This document shows, piece after piece, positions 49,901 through 58,912 of a stretch of DNA of 64,000 bases. The notes under the pieces are model-generated. The model saw nothing but the letters and a program-made list of their open reading frames with translations. It was not told the origin of the DNA and made no database searches. Source of the DNA: Streptomyces formicae (GTDB lineage: Bacteria > Actinomycetota > Actinomycetes > Streptomycetales > Streptomycetaceae); the NCBI RefSeq assembly GCF_022647665.1, contig NZ_CP071872.1, positions 186,001-250,000 on the forward strand, given 5' to 3'. A program made the position numbers and the translations under genes. Every line of letters begins with the position of its first letter. The stretch's first letter is position 1.

Positions 49901-51681
49901 CCCTGCTGCGCGGACGCCCCATGCGCACCGCCCTCGAAGGCGGGCTGGCCGTCGCCGTCGCCGCCGTGCCCGAGGGCATGCCGCTGGTGGCGACGGTCGC
50001 GCAGATGGCCGCGGCACGGCGGCTGAGCAAGCTCGGCGTCCTCGTACGCACCCCGCGCTGCCTGGAGGCGCTGGGGCGCATGGACACCCTCTGCTTCGAC
50101 AAGACCGGCACCCTGACCGAGAACCGCCTGAAGGTCGTGCGGCTCGTCACCTCGGCCGGCGCCGATCACCAGCCCTTCGACCCGGAGGCGGCACCGCTGC
50201 TGCGCCTCGCCGCACGCGCCTGCCCCCGCGCCGCCGAACAGACCGGCGTCCACGCCCACGCCACCGACGAGGCCGTCCTGGCGGCCGCCCCGCGCGACAC
50301 GGGGTGGACGGCGGGCGCGGCCCAGCCCTTCGAGGCGAGCCGCGGTTACGCCGCGGCCGTCGGACGCGACACCGACGGCGTACCCCTGCTCGTCGTCAAG
50401 GGGGCTCCCGAAGTCGTCCTGCCCAGCTGCCCCGACGCCGGCCCGGCCGTCGTCGACACCGCACTCACGCTCGCGGCCCAGGGACTGCGGCTGCTGGCCG
50501 TCGCCCGGCGGCGGCTCGCGGCGGACGAGACCGCCGAGCCCCTGGACAAGCCGCTCGAACTCCTGGAGTTCATGGGGTTCGTGGCACTCGCCGACACCCC
50601 CCGCCCCAGCTCCGCGCCGCTGGTCGCCGGTCTGAACGAAGCGGGCGTACGACCCGTCATGCTCACCGGCGACCATCCCGAGACCGCCCGCGCGGTGGCC
50701 CTGGACCTGGGCTGGCCGGCGGACGTCACCGTCGTCACCGGAGACGAACTGGCCGTACGCGACCGGGCGGGACGCATCCGCCTCCTGCGGGACTGCGGTG
50801 TCGTCGCCAGAGTCGCACCCGAGCAGAAACTCCAGGTCATCGAGGCCCTACGGGACGCCGGCCGGGTCGTCGGCATGGTCGGTGACGGCGCCAACGACGC
50901 CGCCGCCATCCGCGCCGCCGACGTCGGCGTCGGCATCGCCGCCCGGGGGTCGGCGGCCGCCCGCAACGCCGCGGACCTGGTGATCACCAACGACGAGCTC
51001 TCCGTCCTCATCGACGCCATCGGCGAAGGCCGGGCCCTGTGGCGCAGCGTCGCCGACGCGATCGGGATCCTGCTCGGCGGCAACGCAGGAGAGGTCGGCT
51101 TCTCCGTCCTCGGCACCCTCCTCGCCGGGACCTCACCGCTGACCACCCGCCAGCTGCTGCTGGTCAACCTGCTCACCGACATGTTCCCCGCGATGGCCGT
51201 CGCCGTGACCCCCCACGACGCGCGCCCGAACAGCCCGGCCTCCACGCCCGACTCCGCCTCCGTGGGCCCGGCCGTCCTCGGGCAGCCGCTGACCCGCCAG
51301 ATCCGGCAACGCGGCGTCGTCACCGGCATCGGCGCCACCTGCGCCTGGCTGATCGGCAGCCTCACCCCCGGCACGGCCAGGCGCACCAGCACGATGGCCC
51401 TGTGCGGAGTGATCGGCGCCCAGCTCACCCAGACGATCCTCGGACGGCGCCGCAGCCCCCTCATCCTGGCCACCGTCCTCGGCACCGCCGCCGTTCTGAT
51501 CGGCCTGGTGCAGACCCCCTTGGTCAGCCACTTCTTCGGCTGCACCCCACTGGGCCCGCTCGCCTGGACCGGGGTCGCCATCGCCGTGGGCACCGCCGCA
51601 GTCGCACCCCACGTACTGCCGTACACGGAGCGGCTGCTGACCGGGCTCGACGCGCGTCTGCGGCCCGCGACCGGCCCTTGA
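46981..51681 (+). CDS. Giant CtpI/CtpH-like P-type ATPase
   Basis: 1566 aa. The C-terminal half (about 760-1566) is a complete P2-like ATPase: TGES at 883-886, phosphorylated Asp1040 in CFDKTGTLTENRL, GDGANDAAAI from 1301, PEGMPLVATVAQMAAARRL. The first 740 residues are a long extension with several hydrophobic segments as in mycobacterial CtpI and CtpH, including an Asp/Gly repeat (about 428-447) encoded by an 18 bp tandem repeat (48260-48317). Transported ion unknown, perhaps Ca2+ or Mg2+. It probably shares a transcript with the Lys-rich tail protein. Confidence 0.93.
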   Translation: MLSRLLALLPAVQLSSALAAPAQAARRIVPPAAVAARVATAFVGAGARTAGGGATAVSDTALRVGRVARNAMTPQVGYWRAGSRMHLALRHHPDAPEKTVELLEAAARKVAVELAEHPDVVSAYWDGGLARLVVQTTEDAIGGEVADDAAELAAEHGLEHVGEHTLAHAHPGSAGSVRAGVLALACDAAGIAAALAAQTARVRSAPRAVTAVATLMREDSRVRAALIGPLGADGADLLLAAAYAAAHAIGKSPVPLVLDAALRSTQLVAALAQLAVFDAVHDTLCAPDRLTVAGDHAVRPPLLAGPGEEYAEAAVNGMLAGAATTLLFTRDVEEAAEAVLAATPKAARYGPAGFTAALSTLLAREEALVRDADRLRTLELVDTVVLHPEALRRNRLCVLEAHPSADDWDEHRLWQAATAALQGSWWTDDDGDGDDDGDGDDDGDGAYAGGEAPGADAAGEPYAAGEPYESEGAQLGLRPVPGQPPGETGMMVASTGDRDVGTVLVGWEVDPMAEAALDAARRAGLHVVVVESESLGEFGTLADELAAADRPFGDVIRALQDEGRTVLTVVRVPQEHTAGGPRLSPRGRDAADGLLAGDLAVAITDKRSAVVWGADVICLRGLEGVWRLLAAIPAARTVGRHAKFFTEAGAALSELLVLSRGTRTGGPSFPLEARLGPVNIAVTAALVWGWWAALGTATHTAPHPRPRIPWHALEPREVLARLARAPRSAPTALMELRAEAGRIAHAAAAHRTVAPVRLGARLVAATWAELDDPLTPVLMVGATASALLGSVVDAFLVTGAVAVNALVGGVQRLRAERALSALVTGQRHIARRVAAADDEEPTIVEAEHLAPGEVIELHTNDVVPADARLLEVDGLEVDESALTGESLPTRKQLAAMPQAAVADRSCMVFQGTTVVAGHARAVVVGTGEQTEAGRAAALAARVPTSAGVQARLHELTRKVLPLTLAGGAAVTGLSLLRGRPMRTALEGGLAVAVAAVPEGMPLVATVAQMAAARRLSKLGVLVRTPRCLEALGRMDTLCFDKTGTLTENRLKVVRLVTSAGADHQPFDPEAAPLLRLAARACPRAAEQTGVHAHATDEAVLAAAPRDTGWTAGAAQPFEASRGYAAAVGRDTDGVPLLVVKGAPEVVLPSCPDAGPAVVDTALTLAAQGLRLLAVARRRLAADETAEPLDKPLELLEFMGFVALADTPRPSSAPLVAGLNEAGVRPVMLTGDHPETARAVALDLGWPADVTVVTGDELAVRDRAGRIRLLRDCGVVARVAPEQKLQVIEALRDAGRVVGMVGDGANDAAAIRAADVGVGIAARGSAAARNAADLVITNDELSVLIDAIGEGRALWRSVADAIGILLGGNAGEVGFSVLGTLLAGTSPLTTRQLLLVNLLTDMFPAMAVAVTPHDARPNSPASTPDSASVGPAVLGQPLTRQIRQRGVVTGIGATCAWLIGSLTPGTARRTSTMALCGVIGAQLTQTILGRRRSPLILATVLGTAAVLIGLVQTPLVSHFFGCTPLGPLAWTGVAIAVGTAAVAPHVLPYTERLLTGLDARLRPATGP

Positions 51682-51769
51682 CGTTCACCGGCGACCGGCC
51701 TCGCCCGTCGCGCCCGTCGCGCCCGTCGCGCCCGTCGCGACCGGCCGGTCGGGGATCAGCAGTGGGGGA

Positions 51770-52747
51770 TCAGGAGTAGAAGTTGCGCTGCCACCGGTGC
51801 TTGGCCAGGACGGCGAGCTGGTCGGCGGTGAGCGGGCGTCCGTCGCTCAGGGCCGTGTTGCGCTCGACGTTGCGCACGGTGCGCATGCCGGGGATGACCG
51901 TGGAGACCGCCGGCGAGCTCAGCACGAACCGCAGCGCGTACTCGGCGATCTCGTCGGGGGCGATGCCGAGGTCGGCGACGATCGCGGCCACCCGCTGTTC
52001 GACCTGGGCCGGGCGGTCGCCGCGGAAGTAGTGGGCGCGGACATCGCCCTCGGGGAACGCCGTGCCGGCGGTGATCCGGCCGGTGAGACCGCCCTCGTCC
52101 AGCGCCACCCGCACGATGACGCCGACGCCGTGCTCCACGCAGGCCGGCAGCAGCGCGTCGGCGGGCGACTGGTCGAAGATGTTGTAGATGACCTGCACGC
52201 TGTCGACCGTGCCGCTGCGGACGAGCGCGAGTGCGTTGTCGGGCTCGTGGTCGTTGACGGAGACGCCGAACAGGCGGATCTTTCCCTCCTGCTTCAGCTC
52301 GGCAATCGTCTCCAGCCAGTCGCCGCGCCCGACCCACTCATCGCTCCAGACGTGGAACTGCAGCACGTCGAAGTGGTCCAGGCCGGTGGCGCGCAGACTG
52401 GTCTCCACGCTCTCGCGGATGTGCGCGCCGGGGAACGTCTCGGCCGGGTCCAGGCCGTCGGGCGCGGGCCACATCCCGTTCTTCGGCCCGACCTTGGTCG
52501 CCACGAGCACGTCGTCGCCGGCCCGCTCGCGAACGACGCGGCCGACGATCCGCTCGCTCTCGCCGTAGCCTCAGGCGGTGTCGATGAAGTTCACGCCGAG
52601 GTCGATGCCGCGGTGCAGGGCTCGAACGGACTCGTCCTCCGTCGCACCCACCCAGCCGGACGCGGCTTCACCGATACCCCAAGTCCCGTAGCCGATCTCG
52701 GATACGGACATGCCGCTGCGTCCCAGTTCGCGGTAGCGCACAATCAT
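51770..52747 (-). pseudogene. Aldo/keto reductase interrupted by one in-frame TGA
   Basis: From ATG 52747 (or GTG 52741, better spaced from GGAGG) the frame encodes a normal AKR N-terminus: [20 protein letters not shown], then [12 protein letters not shown], a TGA at 52573-52571, then GYGESERIVGRVV and on without further damage to HRWQRNFYS. Total length without the stop is 325 aa, as in the family. Many AKRs have Trp here (DTAWGYG), so a single TGG to TGA change explains the stop. It falls between the catalytic Asp and Tyr. An internal start at 52510 would give an inactive fragment. Confidence 0.88.
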
Positions 52748-53154
52748 CCTCCGTGTCGTGGTGCCGCGACATGTCTACACCAGCGTCGGACGAGGGCAAC
52801 ACGCGGTTCGGGACGGTGGCGATCGGCTCGGAACCGGTCGAGCAGGCTGAAGAACAGCTCGATCGCCGGCGTTCCGTTGCGTCGACAGAGCCACCGAGCT
52901 GGTCGAAAGGCGCCTCGGTGCCGGGGCTCCAGCAGGGGAAGTCCTCGTCGACGCCGTGGACACCCATGGCCACGCGGTACCCGTTCAGCGTGGAGTCGAG
53001 GTGCTGGAGGGAACCCGTGGCTGCGGACGTGAGGCCCGTTGCCCTCCAAGTGGCGCCGAGCAGCCGGACCGGGCGCCGGAACAGAGGGCGCGCCCAGCGA
53101 AACCCGGGCTTTCGGCCTGGGACCATTGTTCCCCGATCTCGAAGGAGCCGAGTC
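52748..53154. other. Gene-poor spacer
   Basis: 407 bp between the broken reductase and the FAD oxidase. Both strands have open stretches but none has a ribosome site, consistent codon bias or a recognisable domain. It may hold remnants of a regulator. The last 15 bp contain the ribosome site (GAAGGAG) of the oxidase. Confidence 0.45.
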
Positions 53155-54306
53155 TTGTCCCGTTCGTACGACGTCGTCGTCATCGGCCTGGGCGGTATGG
53201 GCAGCGCCGCGGCCTACCACCTGGCCCGGCGTGGGCAGCGCGTCCTCGGTCTGGAGCGCTTCGGTCCGGCGCACGCCTTCGGCGCGAGCCACGGCGGGTC
53301 CCGCATCTACCGCCAGAGCTACGCCGAAGGCCCGGACTATGTGCCGCTGCTCCTGCGGGCCAGGGAGTTGTGGGACGAGCTCGGACGTGACTGTGGTGAC
53401 GTGATGTTCACGCAGACCGGCGGCATCATGATCGGGCGGGCGGACAGCCCGATGGTCGCCGGCAGCCTGCGCAGCGCCCGCCGGTGGGGGCTCGCGCACG
53501 AAGTCCTCGACAGCGACGGGATCCGCCGGCGCTTTCCGACCTTCAGCCCCGCGGACGACGATGTCGCCTTCTACGAGCAGCAGGCGGGTGTGGTCCGTCC
53601 CGAACTCACCGTCGCCGCGCATCTGCGCCTGGCCGAGCGTCACGGTGCCGAGCTGCGCTTCCACACCCCCGTCACCCGCTGGGAGCAGGAGCCCGGAGGC
53701 GCGGTCCGCGTCATCACTCCGGACGGCACCGTCACCGCCGGACGCCTGGTCATCGCGCCGGGCGCCTGGGCTCCCCGGCTGCTTGCCGACCTCGCCGTAC
53801 CCCTGCGGGTGGAGCGACGGGTCATGTACTGGTTCGCTCCCGAAGGCGGCACCGTTCCCTTCGACCCCGCTCACCATCCCGTCTTCGTCTGGGACACGCC
53901 CGGCGGCGGGGCCTACGGCTTCCCCGCCCTCGACGGCCCCGACGGCGGAGTGAAGGTGGCCTTCCACTCCACCGGCGCCCCGACCGACCCGGACCACCTC
54001 GACCGTGAGATCCACCCCGAGGAAGTCGAGGAGATGAGGGACTTCCTGCGCACGCGGATCCCCACCCTGGCAGGACGCCTCCTCAAGGGCGCCGCCTGCA
54101 CCTACACGCTCACCCCGGACGAGCACTTCGTCGTGTCACTGCACCCGGAGTATCCGCAGACCACGGTGGCCTTCGGTTTCCCCGGCCACGGTTTCAAGTT
54201 CGTGCCGGTCGTCGGTGAGATCCTCGCCGACCTCGCGACGGAGGGCACGACCCCCCACCCGATCTCCCTCTTCGACCCTCGCCGACCGGAGGCGAAGGCG
54301 TTCTGA
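53155..54306 (+). CDS. N-methyltryptophan oxidase/sarcosine-oxidase-type FAD enzyme
   Basis: 383 aa from a TTG at 53155, GAAGGAG 7 bp upstream. FAD-binding [20 protein letters not shown], then [20 protein letters not shown] (the MSOX-like active-site arm), [21 protein letters not shown] and near the end [20 protein letters not shown]. The covalent FAD Cys of monomeric sarcosine oxidase appears to be in [14 protein letters not shown]. It oxidises a secondary N-methyl amino acid with production of H2O2. Likely soluble, monocistronic. Confidence 0.9.
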   Translation: MSRSYDVVVIGLGGMGSAAAYHLARRGQRVLGLERFGPAHAFGASHGGSRIYRQSYAEGPDYVPLLLRARELWDELGRDCGDVMFTQTGGIMIGRADSPMVAGSLRSARRWGLAHEVLDSDGIRRRFPTFSPADDDVAFYEQQAGVVRPELTVAAHLRLAERHGAELRFHTPVTRWEQEPGGAVRVITPDGTVTAGRLVIAPGAWAPRLLADLAVPLRVERRVMYWFAPEGGTVPFDPAHHPVFVWDTPGGGAYGFPALDGPDGGVKVAFHSTGAPTDPDHLDREIHPEEVEEMRDFLRTRIPTLAGRLLKGAACTYTLTPDEHFVVSLHPEYPQTTVAFGFPGHGFKFVPVVGEILADLATEGTTPHPISLFDPRRPEAKAF

Positions 54307-54759
54307 TGTCCCCGGGACGGGGACCGCGCCCCATGAGGTGCCGTCCGACCGCTTGGCGTACGACACGAACCAGGCGTACGGACGCTCGTCCCACACGTCG
54401 GCGCAGTGCTGGGCGGTGCCCGGCCTGCTGCCGACGGTGACCCCGTCCATCCATTCCGTGTACGGGCGAGTCGCCCCCGCAGGCGTCGGTGCCGTTGCGA
54501 GGAGGCCCATGGGCACCGATCGTTCGATTCGAGGTGGGTCCGGACCGCTCAGTAGAGCCCTCCGGCATGGGACGACATAGCATGGCAAAGCTGGGTGAAA
54601 GGGTCGCCGTCCTGCCCGACCGACCGACCTGGCGCCGCGCATCGGCTGCGGCCTGGTCACCATCCCCGCCCCAGGCCGTAGCAGCCGCCGACTCCCACGA
54701 CAGCAGCCTGCACCGCATCCACGCGAAGGACGGGGCCGAGCGATGACAGGAAGACCGAG
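54307..54759. other. Spacer without a clear gene
   Basis: 453 bp. A minus-strand open stretch (about 54330-54510) encodes ADVWDERPYAWFVSYAKR, which looks protein-like but has no good start or stop context and is probably a remnant. A weakly palindromic CGATCGTTCGATTCGA occurs at 54518-54533. No promoter could be fixed. Confidence 0.4.
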
Positions 54760-55599
54760 ATGACCGCCTCGTACGAAACCATCAGGACCAGGCTGGACGG
54801 CAACGTCCTGTCCGCCACGTTCCACGCACCGCCGATGAACCTCATCGGTCCCGAGGTCGTACGGGACCTGGTCGGACTGCTCGAGGAACTGTCACAGCCG
54901 ACCGCCCCACGCGTGGTGATCTTCGACAGCGCGGACGCCGACTTCTTCTTCCCGCACGTCGACATGACGAAGGTCCCCCAGTACACCGCTGAGGCCGCGA
55001 AGGCCGGAGGCCCCGGCGATGCCTCCCTGGGAATGCTGTTTCGCAAGCTGAGCCAGCTCCCGGCCGTCACCATCGCCAAGCTGCGCGGCCGTGCCCGGGG
55101 AGCGGGCAGTGAGTTCCTCCTCGCCTGCGACATGCGCTTCGCCTCCCGGGAGAACGCCATCCTGGGCCAGCCCGAAGTGGGAATCGGAACACCCCCCGGC
55201 GCGGGCGCGATCCAGCACCTCACCCGTCTGCTGGGCCGGGGCCGTGCACTCGAAGCCGTACTGACGTCGTCGGATTTCGACGCCGACCTCGCCGAACGCT
55301 ATGGATGGATCAACCGTGCGGTCCCTGACGCCGAACTGGACGACTTCGTAGCAGGCATCGCCGCGCGCATGGGCGGCTTCCCCCGCGACGCGCTGATCGC
55401 AGCCAAGTCGGCCATCAACGCCATCAGCCTGCCGGCTCCTGCCGAAGTACGCGCAGACGCCGCGCTGTTCCAGCAACTCGTCCGAGGCGAGGAGGTGCAG
55501 CAGCGCACGGCTGAGCTGTTCGAGCAGGGATTCCAGACCCGTGGTGCCACCGAACTCCGCCTCGGAGACACCCTGGGCGACTTGAAGGCTGGCGGCTGA
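54760..55599 (+). CDS. Enoyl-CoA hydratase/isomerase family protein
   Basis: 279 aa crotonase. Oxyanion-hole segments are DSADADFFFPHVDMTK and LRGRARGAGSEFLLACDMRF; one of the two catalytic acid positions is in LGQPEVGIGTPPGAGAI. The Asp/Glu usual at the second catalytic position is not obvious, so hydratase activity is not certain. Purine-rich GACAGGAAG lies upstream of ATG 54760. The neighbours do not form a fatty-acid or acyl-CoA pathway. Confidence 0.87.
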   Translation: MTASYETIRTRLDGNVLSATFHAPPMNLIGPEVVRDLVGLLEELSQPTAPRVVIFDSADADFFFPHVDMTKVPQYTAEAAKAGGPGDASLGMLFRKLSQLPAVTIAKLRGRARGAGSEFLLACDMRFASRENAILGQPEVGIGTPPGAGAIQHLTRLLGRGRALEAVLTSSDFDADLAERYGWINRAVPDAELDDFVAGIAARMGGFPRDALIAAKSAINAISLPAPAEVRADAALFQQLVRGEEVQQRTAELFEQGFQTRGATELRLGDTLGDLKAGG

Positions 55600-55792
55600 T
55601 CAAGAACTGCCGTGAGGTCGGTGGACCGGCGGACCGGTGGAGTGGGTGGGGCCGGCGGTCTGCCCAACGGGGCCAGGCGCGACTTAGGCCACTGCAGCAC
55701 CGGCAGACGAGCCACCGATTGCCGATTGGCCCGAGCCCTGGGCGCAGCGCCCTGAGAGACTGCATCTCCAGCGCGTACTTCGAGGAGATGCC

Positions 55793-56401
55793 ATGCAGGT
55801 AGCCGTGGTCACCTTTGACGGATTCAACGAGCTCGACAGCTTCATCGCCTCCGCGCTGATCAACCGGTGCCGAAAGGACGGCCTGGAGGCCTTCATCACG
55901 ACACCGACGCCGGTGGTCACGTCGATGAACGGCGTCGAGGTGACCGGACAGCGCCCGATGGAGTTCGTGACCGAAGCCGACGTCGTGCTGATCGGTAGCG
56001 GGGTGAAGGCGCGCGAGGTAGTCGCCGACGACCTGCTGATCTCCAGGCTGCCGCTCGACCCTTCGCGACAGCTGATCGGTGCGCAGTGCTCCGGCGCGCT
56101 GGTGCTCGCCCGGCTGGGGTTGCTGGACGGCATGCCCGCCTGCACGGACATGAAGAGCCGGCCCTTTGTCGAAGCCCGCAACGTCACCGTGCTGGACGCG
56201 CCGTTCCACGCCGAGGGGAACATCGCTACGGCGGGCGGCTGCCTGGCGTCCCAGTATCTCGCCACATGGGTGATCACCCGAATGCTCGGCGAGGACGCCG
56301 CGCGCGACGTCATCGACTACGTGGCTCCGGTGGGCGAAAACCAGGAGACCGTCGAGCGCGCCATGCGTGCTGTCCACACGGGCGCGGTTGCACTGCGCTG
56401 A
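55793..56401 (+). CDS. DJ-1/PfpI-family protein
   Basis: 202 aa. Class I glutamine-amidotransferase-like fold: VAVVTFDGFNELDSFIASAL, and the nucleophile elbow LIGAQCSGALVLARLGLLDG with Cys about 100, followed by AGGCLASQYLATWVI. The usual His of the dyad (ACT-H) is replaced around ACTDMKSRPF, so it may sense or bind rather than cleave. GGAGAT precedes ATG 55793. Confidence 0.88.
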   Translation: MQVAVVTFDGFNELDSFIASALINRCRKDGLEAFITTPTPVVTSMNGVEVTGQRPMEFVTEADVVLIGSGVKAREVVADDLLISRLPLDPSRQLIGAQCSGALVLARLGLLDGMPACTDMKSRPFVEARNVTVLDAPFHAEGNIATAGGCLASQYLATWVITRMLGEDAARDVIDYVAPVGENQETVERAMRAVHTGAVALR

Positions 56402-56458
56402 CGCCCCGCGAATCAGCCCTCCGCCCGATCTGGCGCCGCTGTGGCACGTCGCAGCCCC

Positions 56459-56818
56459 TCAACGGCGGCCCAGCCGGGGTCGCGAACCTACGCGCGCCGG
56501 CATCGCCAGTTCGGCCCGTAGTGCGTCTTCCAGCGCTGAAAGGCCATCCTCCACACCCTGGAGTGGCCCCTCTTCCGCCGTTGAGGAGTCGTCGAGGATC
56601 GCTGTCTGGGCGTGGAGCAGGGCACGGTGCACGTCACTCACAGCGGAACGCACGTTGTCGCCGGATATGAGAGACGCCTCGACGATCCACTTGTAAGCGG
56701 TCGACCGGTTCTCGAACAGCTTCCCGTCGTCCTCATCCTTCAGGATGGAGGCCAGGGAGTCGTGCCAGCCGTAGAGCTTGATCAAGAGGTCCCTGTACAG
56801 GCCCTTCTTGTCATCCAG
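56459..56818 (-). pseudogene. C-terminal half of a split membrane-protein gene (left copy)
   Basis: The frame reads DDKKGLYRDLLIKLYGWHDS through SDVHRALLHAQTAILDDSS to the stop at 56459 but has no start; its front is replaced by IS21-derived DNA at 56819. The first 252 bp (56818-56567) match 60487-60236 at about 98%. Joined with the right copy it would rebuild a roughly 165 aa protein with one membrane span and a helical cytoplasmic part. Confidence 0.8.
56567..56818. repeat. 252 bp direct repeat, left copy
   Basis: Matches 60236-60487 in the same orientation with about six differences and no gaps. It bounds the left side of the island carrying the surface protein and sortase. Confidence 0.92.
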
Positions 56819-56820
56819 GA

Positions 56821-57279
56821 GTGGCCGAGCGGCACCTGCGGCTGGTCGGCAAGGACTGCCTGGTCGCCTTCGGCGGCAACCTCTACTCGGTGCCCGCCCG
56901 CCGTCCGCCCTCGCCAACTGGTGGAGATCCGGGCCACGAAGTCCCAGGTCATGCTCCACTCCACCGCTCCCGACACCAGCGGCGAGACGTCGCCGGCGAT
57001 GCACCCGCGCACGGTCGGCCGAGGGGACGCGTGTCGTCGAGGAGAGCTACTGGGACGGCCTGCCCACCGGCAAGGGAGGCCGGACCACCACGGGTGACGT
57101 CCCGCCCCGGCCCTGGCACCAACCACCCCCGGGGTGAGGCGACCGGGCCGCTGCAGGTCCTCCTGAACTGGGCCGCCGCCACCCGGATCGAGGTCGGCCG
57201 CCGACCGCTGTCGGTCTATGACGAACTGACCAGGACCCGGCCCTTCACCACCAACCGAGCGACAAAGGATTCCTCTTGA
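56821..57279 (+). pseudogene. IS21 IstA transposase C-terminal remnant
   Basis: AERHLRLVGKDCLVAFGGNL and YSVPARR in frame 1, RQLVEIRATKSQVMLHSTAP and VGRG in frame 2, TRVVEESYWDGLPTGKGGR in frame 3, then EVGRRPLSVYDELTRTRPF in frame 1. Together these follow an IS21 IstA C-terminus in order with three frameshifts. The catalytic part is absent. Confidence 0.85.
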
Positions 57280-57581
57280 GCGAGCTGACCGGCAACCGCA
57301 TCGGCACCACGGCCGGCAAGACACACATCGTCATCGCGGCCTGCCGGGCCGGATACTCGATCTGCATCACCAGTCTCGACGACATGGTCTGCAACCTCAA
57401 AGCCGTCGAGGAGACCGGCCGGTTGACCAGGAAACTCGGCACCTGCCTGCGGCCCGGCGTCCACGTGGTCGACGAAGCCGACCGCCTCCTGCACCACTGT
57501 GAAGCGATCTCAATCAACGGCCCCAGCTACCGCCTGAAGAACCGCCTCAAGGCCATCGAGCACGAGACCGAAGTTGCCTGA
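57276..57581 (+). pseudogene. IS21 IstB ATPase with two internal deletions
   Basis: Overlaps the IstA remnant by 4 bp (TTGA), as in intact IS21 elements. The 101-codon frame joins NRIGTTAGKTHIVIAACRAGY, VVDEADRLLHHCEAISING and PSYRLKNRLKAIEHETEVA. Compared with the usual roughly 260 aa IstB, about 85 residues before Walker A and 50-60 after Walker B are missing, each precisely in frame. The Walker A loop is lost, so it cannot be active. Confidence 0.87.
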
Positions 57582-57898
57582 CACCTCTGCTCGTTCATCC
57601 GCACGCGACTCTGCGCTTCAGCGCGTACGCCGACACCACTGGTGTCGAGCAGGTGCACTCTCCGGTCGAACCAACCGGCACCGGACAAGCCCTGGGGTAT
57701 GGGGCCTTCTGCCGAACTCCCCTTTGAGTCTAATAACCTCTGTAACATCATTTAGTTCATACGTACGGCTTGTCGTTACATAGTTGATTAATTGCCGCAA
57801 CAGTGGACACATAGCTTCTTGTGTGTCAGACGGAACATCGCAACGGGCATCCACGTAGACGTCCGGCCGTTGCATAAGAAGTGAGGAACGAACGATCC
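57582..57898. other. AT-richer promoter region of the surface-protein gene
   Basis: 317 bp with a markedly lower GC content between 57715 and 57840 (CTAATAACCTCTGTAACATC, GTTACATAGTTGATTAATTG). It should contain the promoter of the secreted repeat protein and suggests foreign origin of the cargo. Bases 57640-57700 may be a small transposase remnant on the minus strand. Confidence 0.5.
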
Positions 57899-58777
57899 AT
57901 GAGCACCACTGGTCGTAACCGCCGCACCATCCTCAGGGCCATCGCCACCTCCACGGTCGTCGGCAGCGCCCTGCTCATGCCGGTCGCCGGCGCCTTCGCT
58001 GACAGCCCCGCACCGGCTACTCCGGACTCGCTGCAGTCCTCCGCCACGCCGACGTCCGCCCCGGAGGAGCAGAAGGCGGACCAGAGCCAGTCCGACAACC
58101 AGGCGGGGACGGGCCGCAAGACGGGCGACGAGGAGTACGCCAAGAAGTACAAGTGGGGCGAGGTCGACACCGTCACCCTCGGCAACGCCGCCATCGCCAA
58201 GATTCAGAACCGCGGTGGCTCCTACGTCGCGATCATCTCCCTGAACGGCAAGGAGATTGCCACCCTCTCCGCCACCCACCCCACGGCCACCTCGGGCGGC
58301 GTCCGCTATGAACTGACCCCGAGCAACGGTCACATCGGAATCGCGTACGTGAACGGCAAGAAGGTCCAGAAGGGCGAGGTCAACTCCTGGCCTCTCAGCA
58401 ACGGCGCCATCGCCGAGGTCCACAAGCGCGATGGCTCCTTCGACGCGATCATCTCCCTGAACGGCAAGGAGATTGCCACCCTCTCCGCCACCCACCCCAC
58501 GGCCACCTCGGGCGGCGTCCGCTATGAGCTGAACCAGAGCAACGGCGCCGTCCGAATCGCCTACCTGAACGGCCAGAAGGACCAGAAGGACCAGAAGGAC
58601 CAGAAGGACCAGAAGCGCCAGAGCGCCGGAACCGTCACGCCCAAGGGCGGCGTCAAGGCCGGCGCCGAGGGTGTCGCCGACCAGGACCAGACGCTCCTCG
58701 TCGCGAGCGGCGGCATGGCGGCGGTCGGCGCCGCAGGCCTCGGCTTCATGGTGCTCCGCAGCCGCACGAACGCCTGA
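57899..58777 (+). CDS. Secreted surface protein with two 72-residue repeats
   Basis: 292 aa from ATG 57899 (GAGGAA 11 bp upstream; GTG 57881 possible). Signal peptide cleaved near GAFADSP. A Gln/Ser/Pro-rich spacer leads to two repeats (about residues 85-156 and 157-228), each with ISLNGKEIATLSATHPTATS; 83 bp are identical between copies at a 216 bp spacing. Four DQK units follow, then a C-terminal hydrophobic helix and short Arg tail (LRSRTNA). No LPxTG-type motif is seen before the helix. A sortase gene follows, probably its partner. Confidence 0.85.
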   Translation: MSTTGRNRRTILRAIATSTVVGSALLMPVAGAFADSPAPATPDSLQSSATPTSAPEEQKADQSQSDNQAGTGRKTGDEEYAKKYKWGEVDTVTLGNAAIAKIQNRGGSYVAIISLNGKEIATLSATHPTATSGGVRYELTPSNGHIGIAYVNGKKVQKGEVNSWPLSNGAIAEVHKRDGSFDAIISLNGKEIATLSATHPTATSGGVRYELNQSNGAVRIAYLNGQKDQKDQKDQKDQKRQSAGTVTPKGGVKAGAEGVADQDQTLLVASGGMAAVGAAGLGFMVLRSRTNA

Positions 58778-58912
58778 CCGGTCGCCTGACCCAGAACTCG
58801 GCCGCCGGACGAGCCAAGAGGCCGTCCGGCGGCCGTACCCCTGCCCGCTTGTACCTTCCGTACCGGGCGCGCTGTCCATGTCTCCGCCCGAAGCCCTCGC
58901 CCAGGAGAACTC

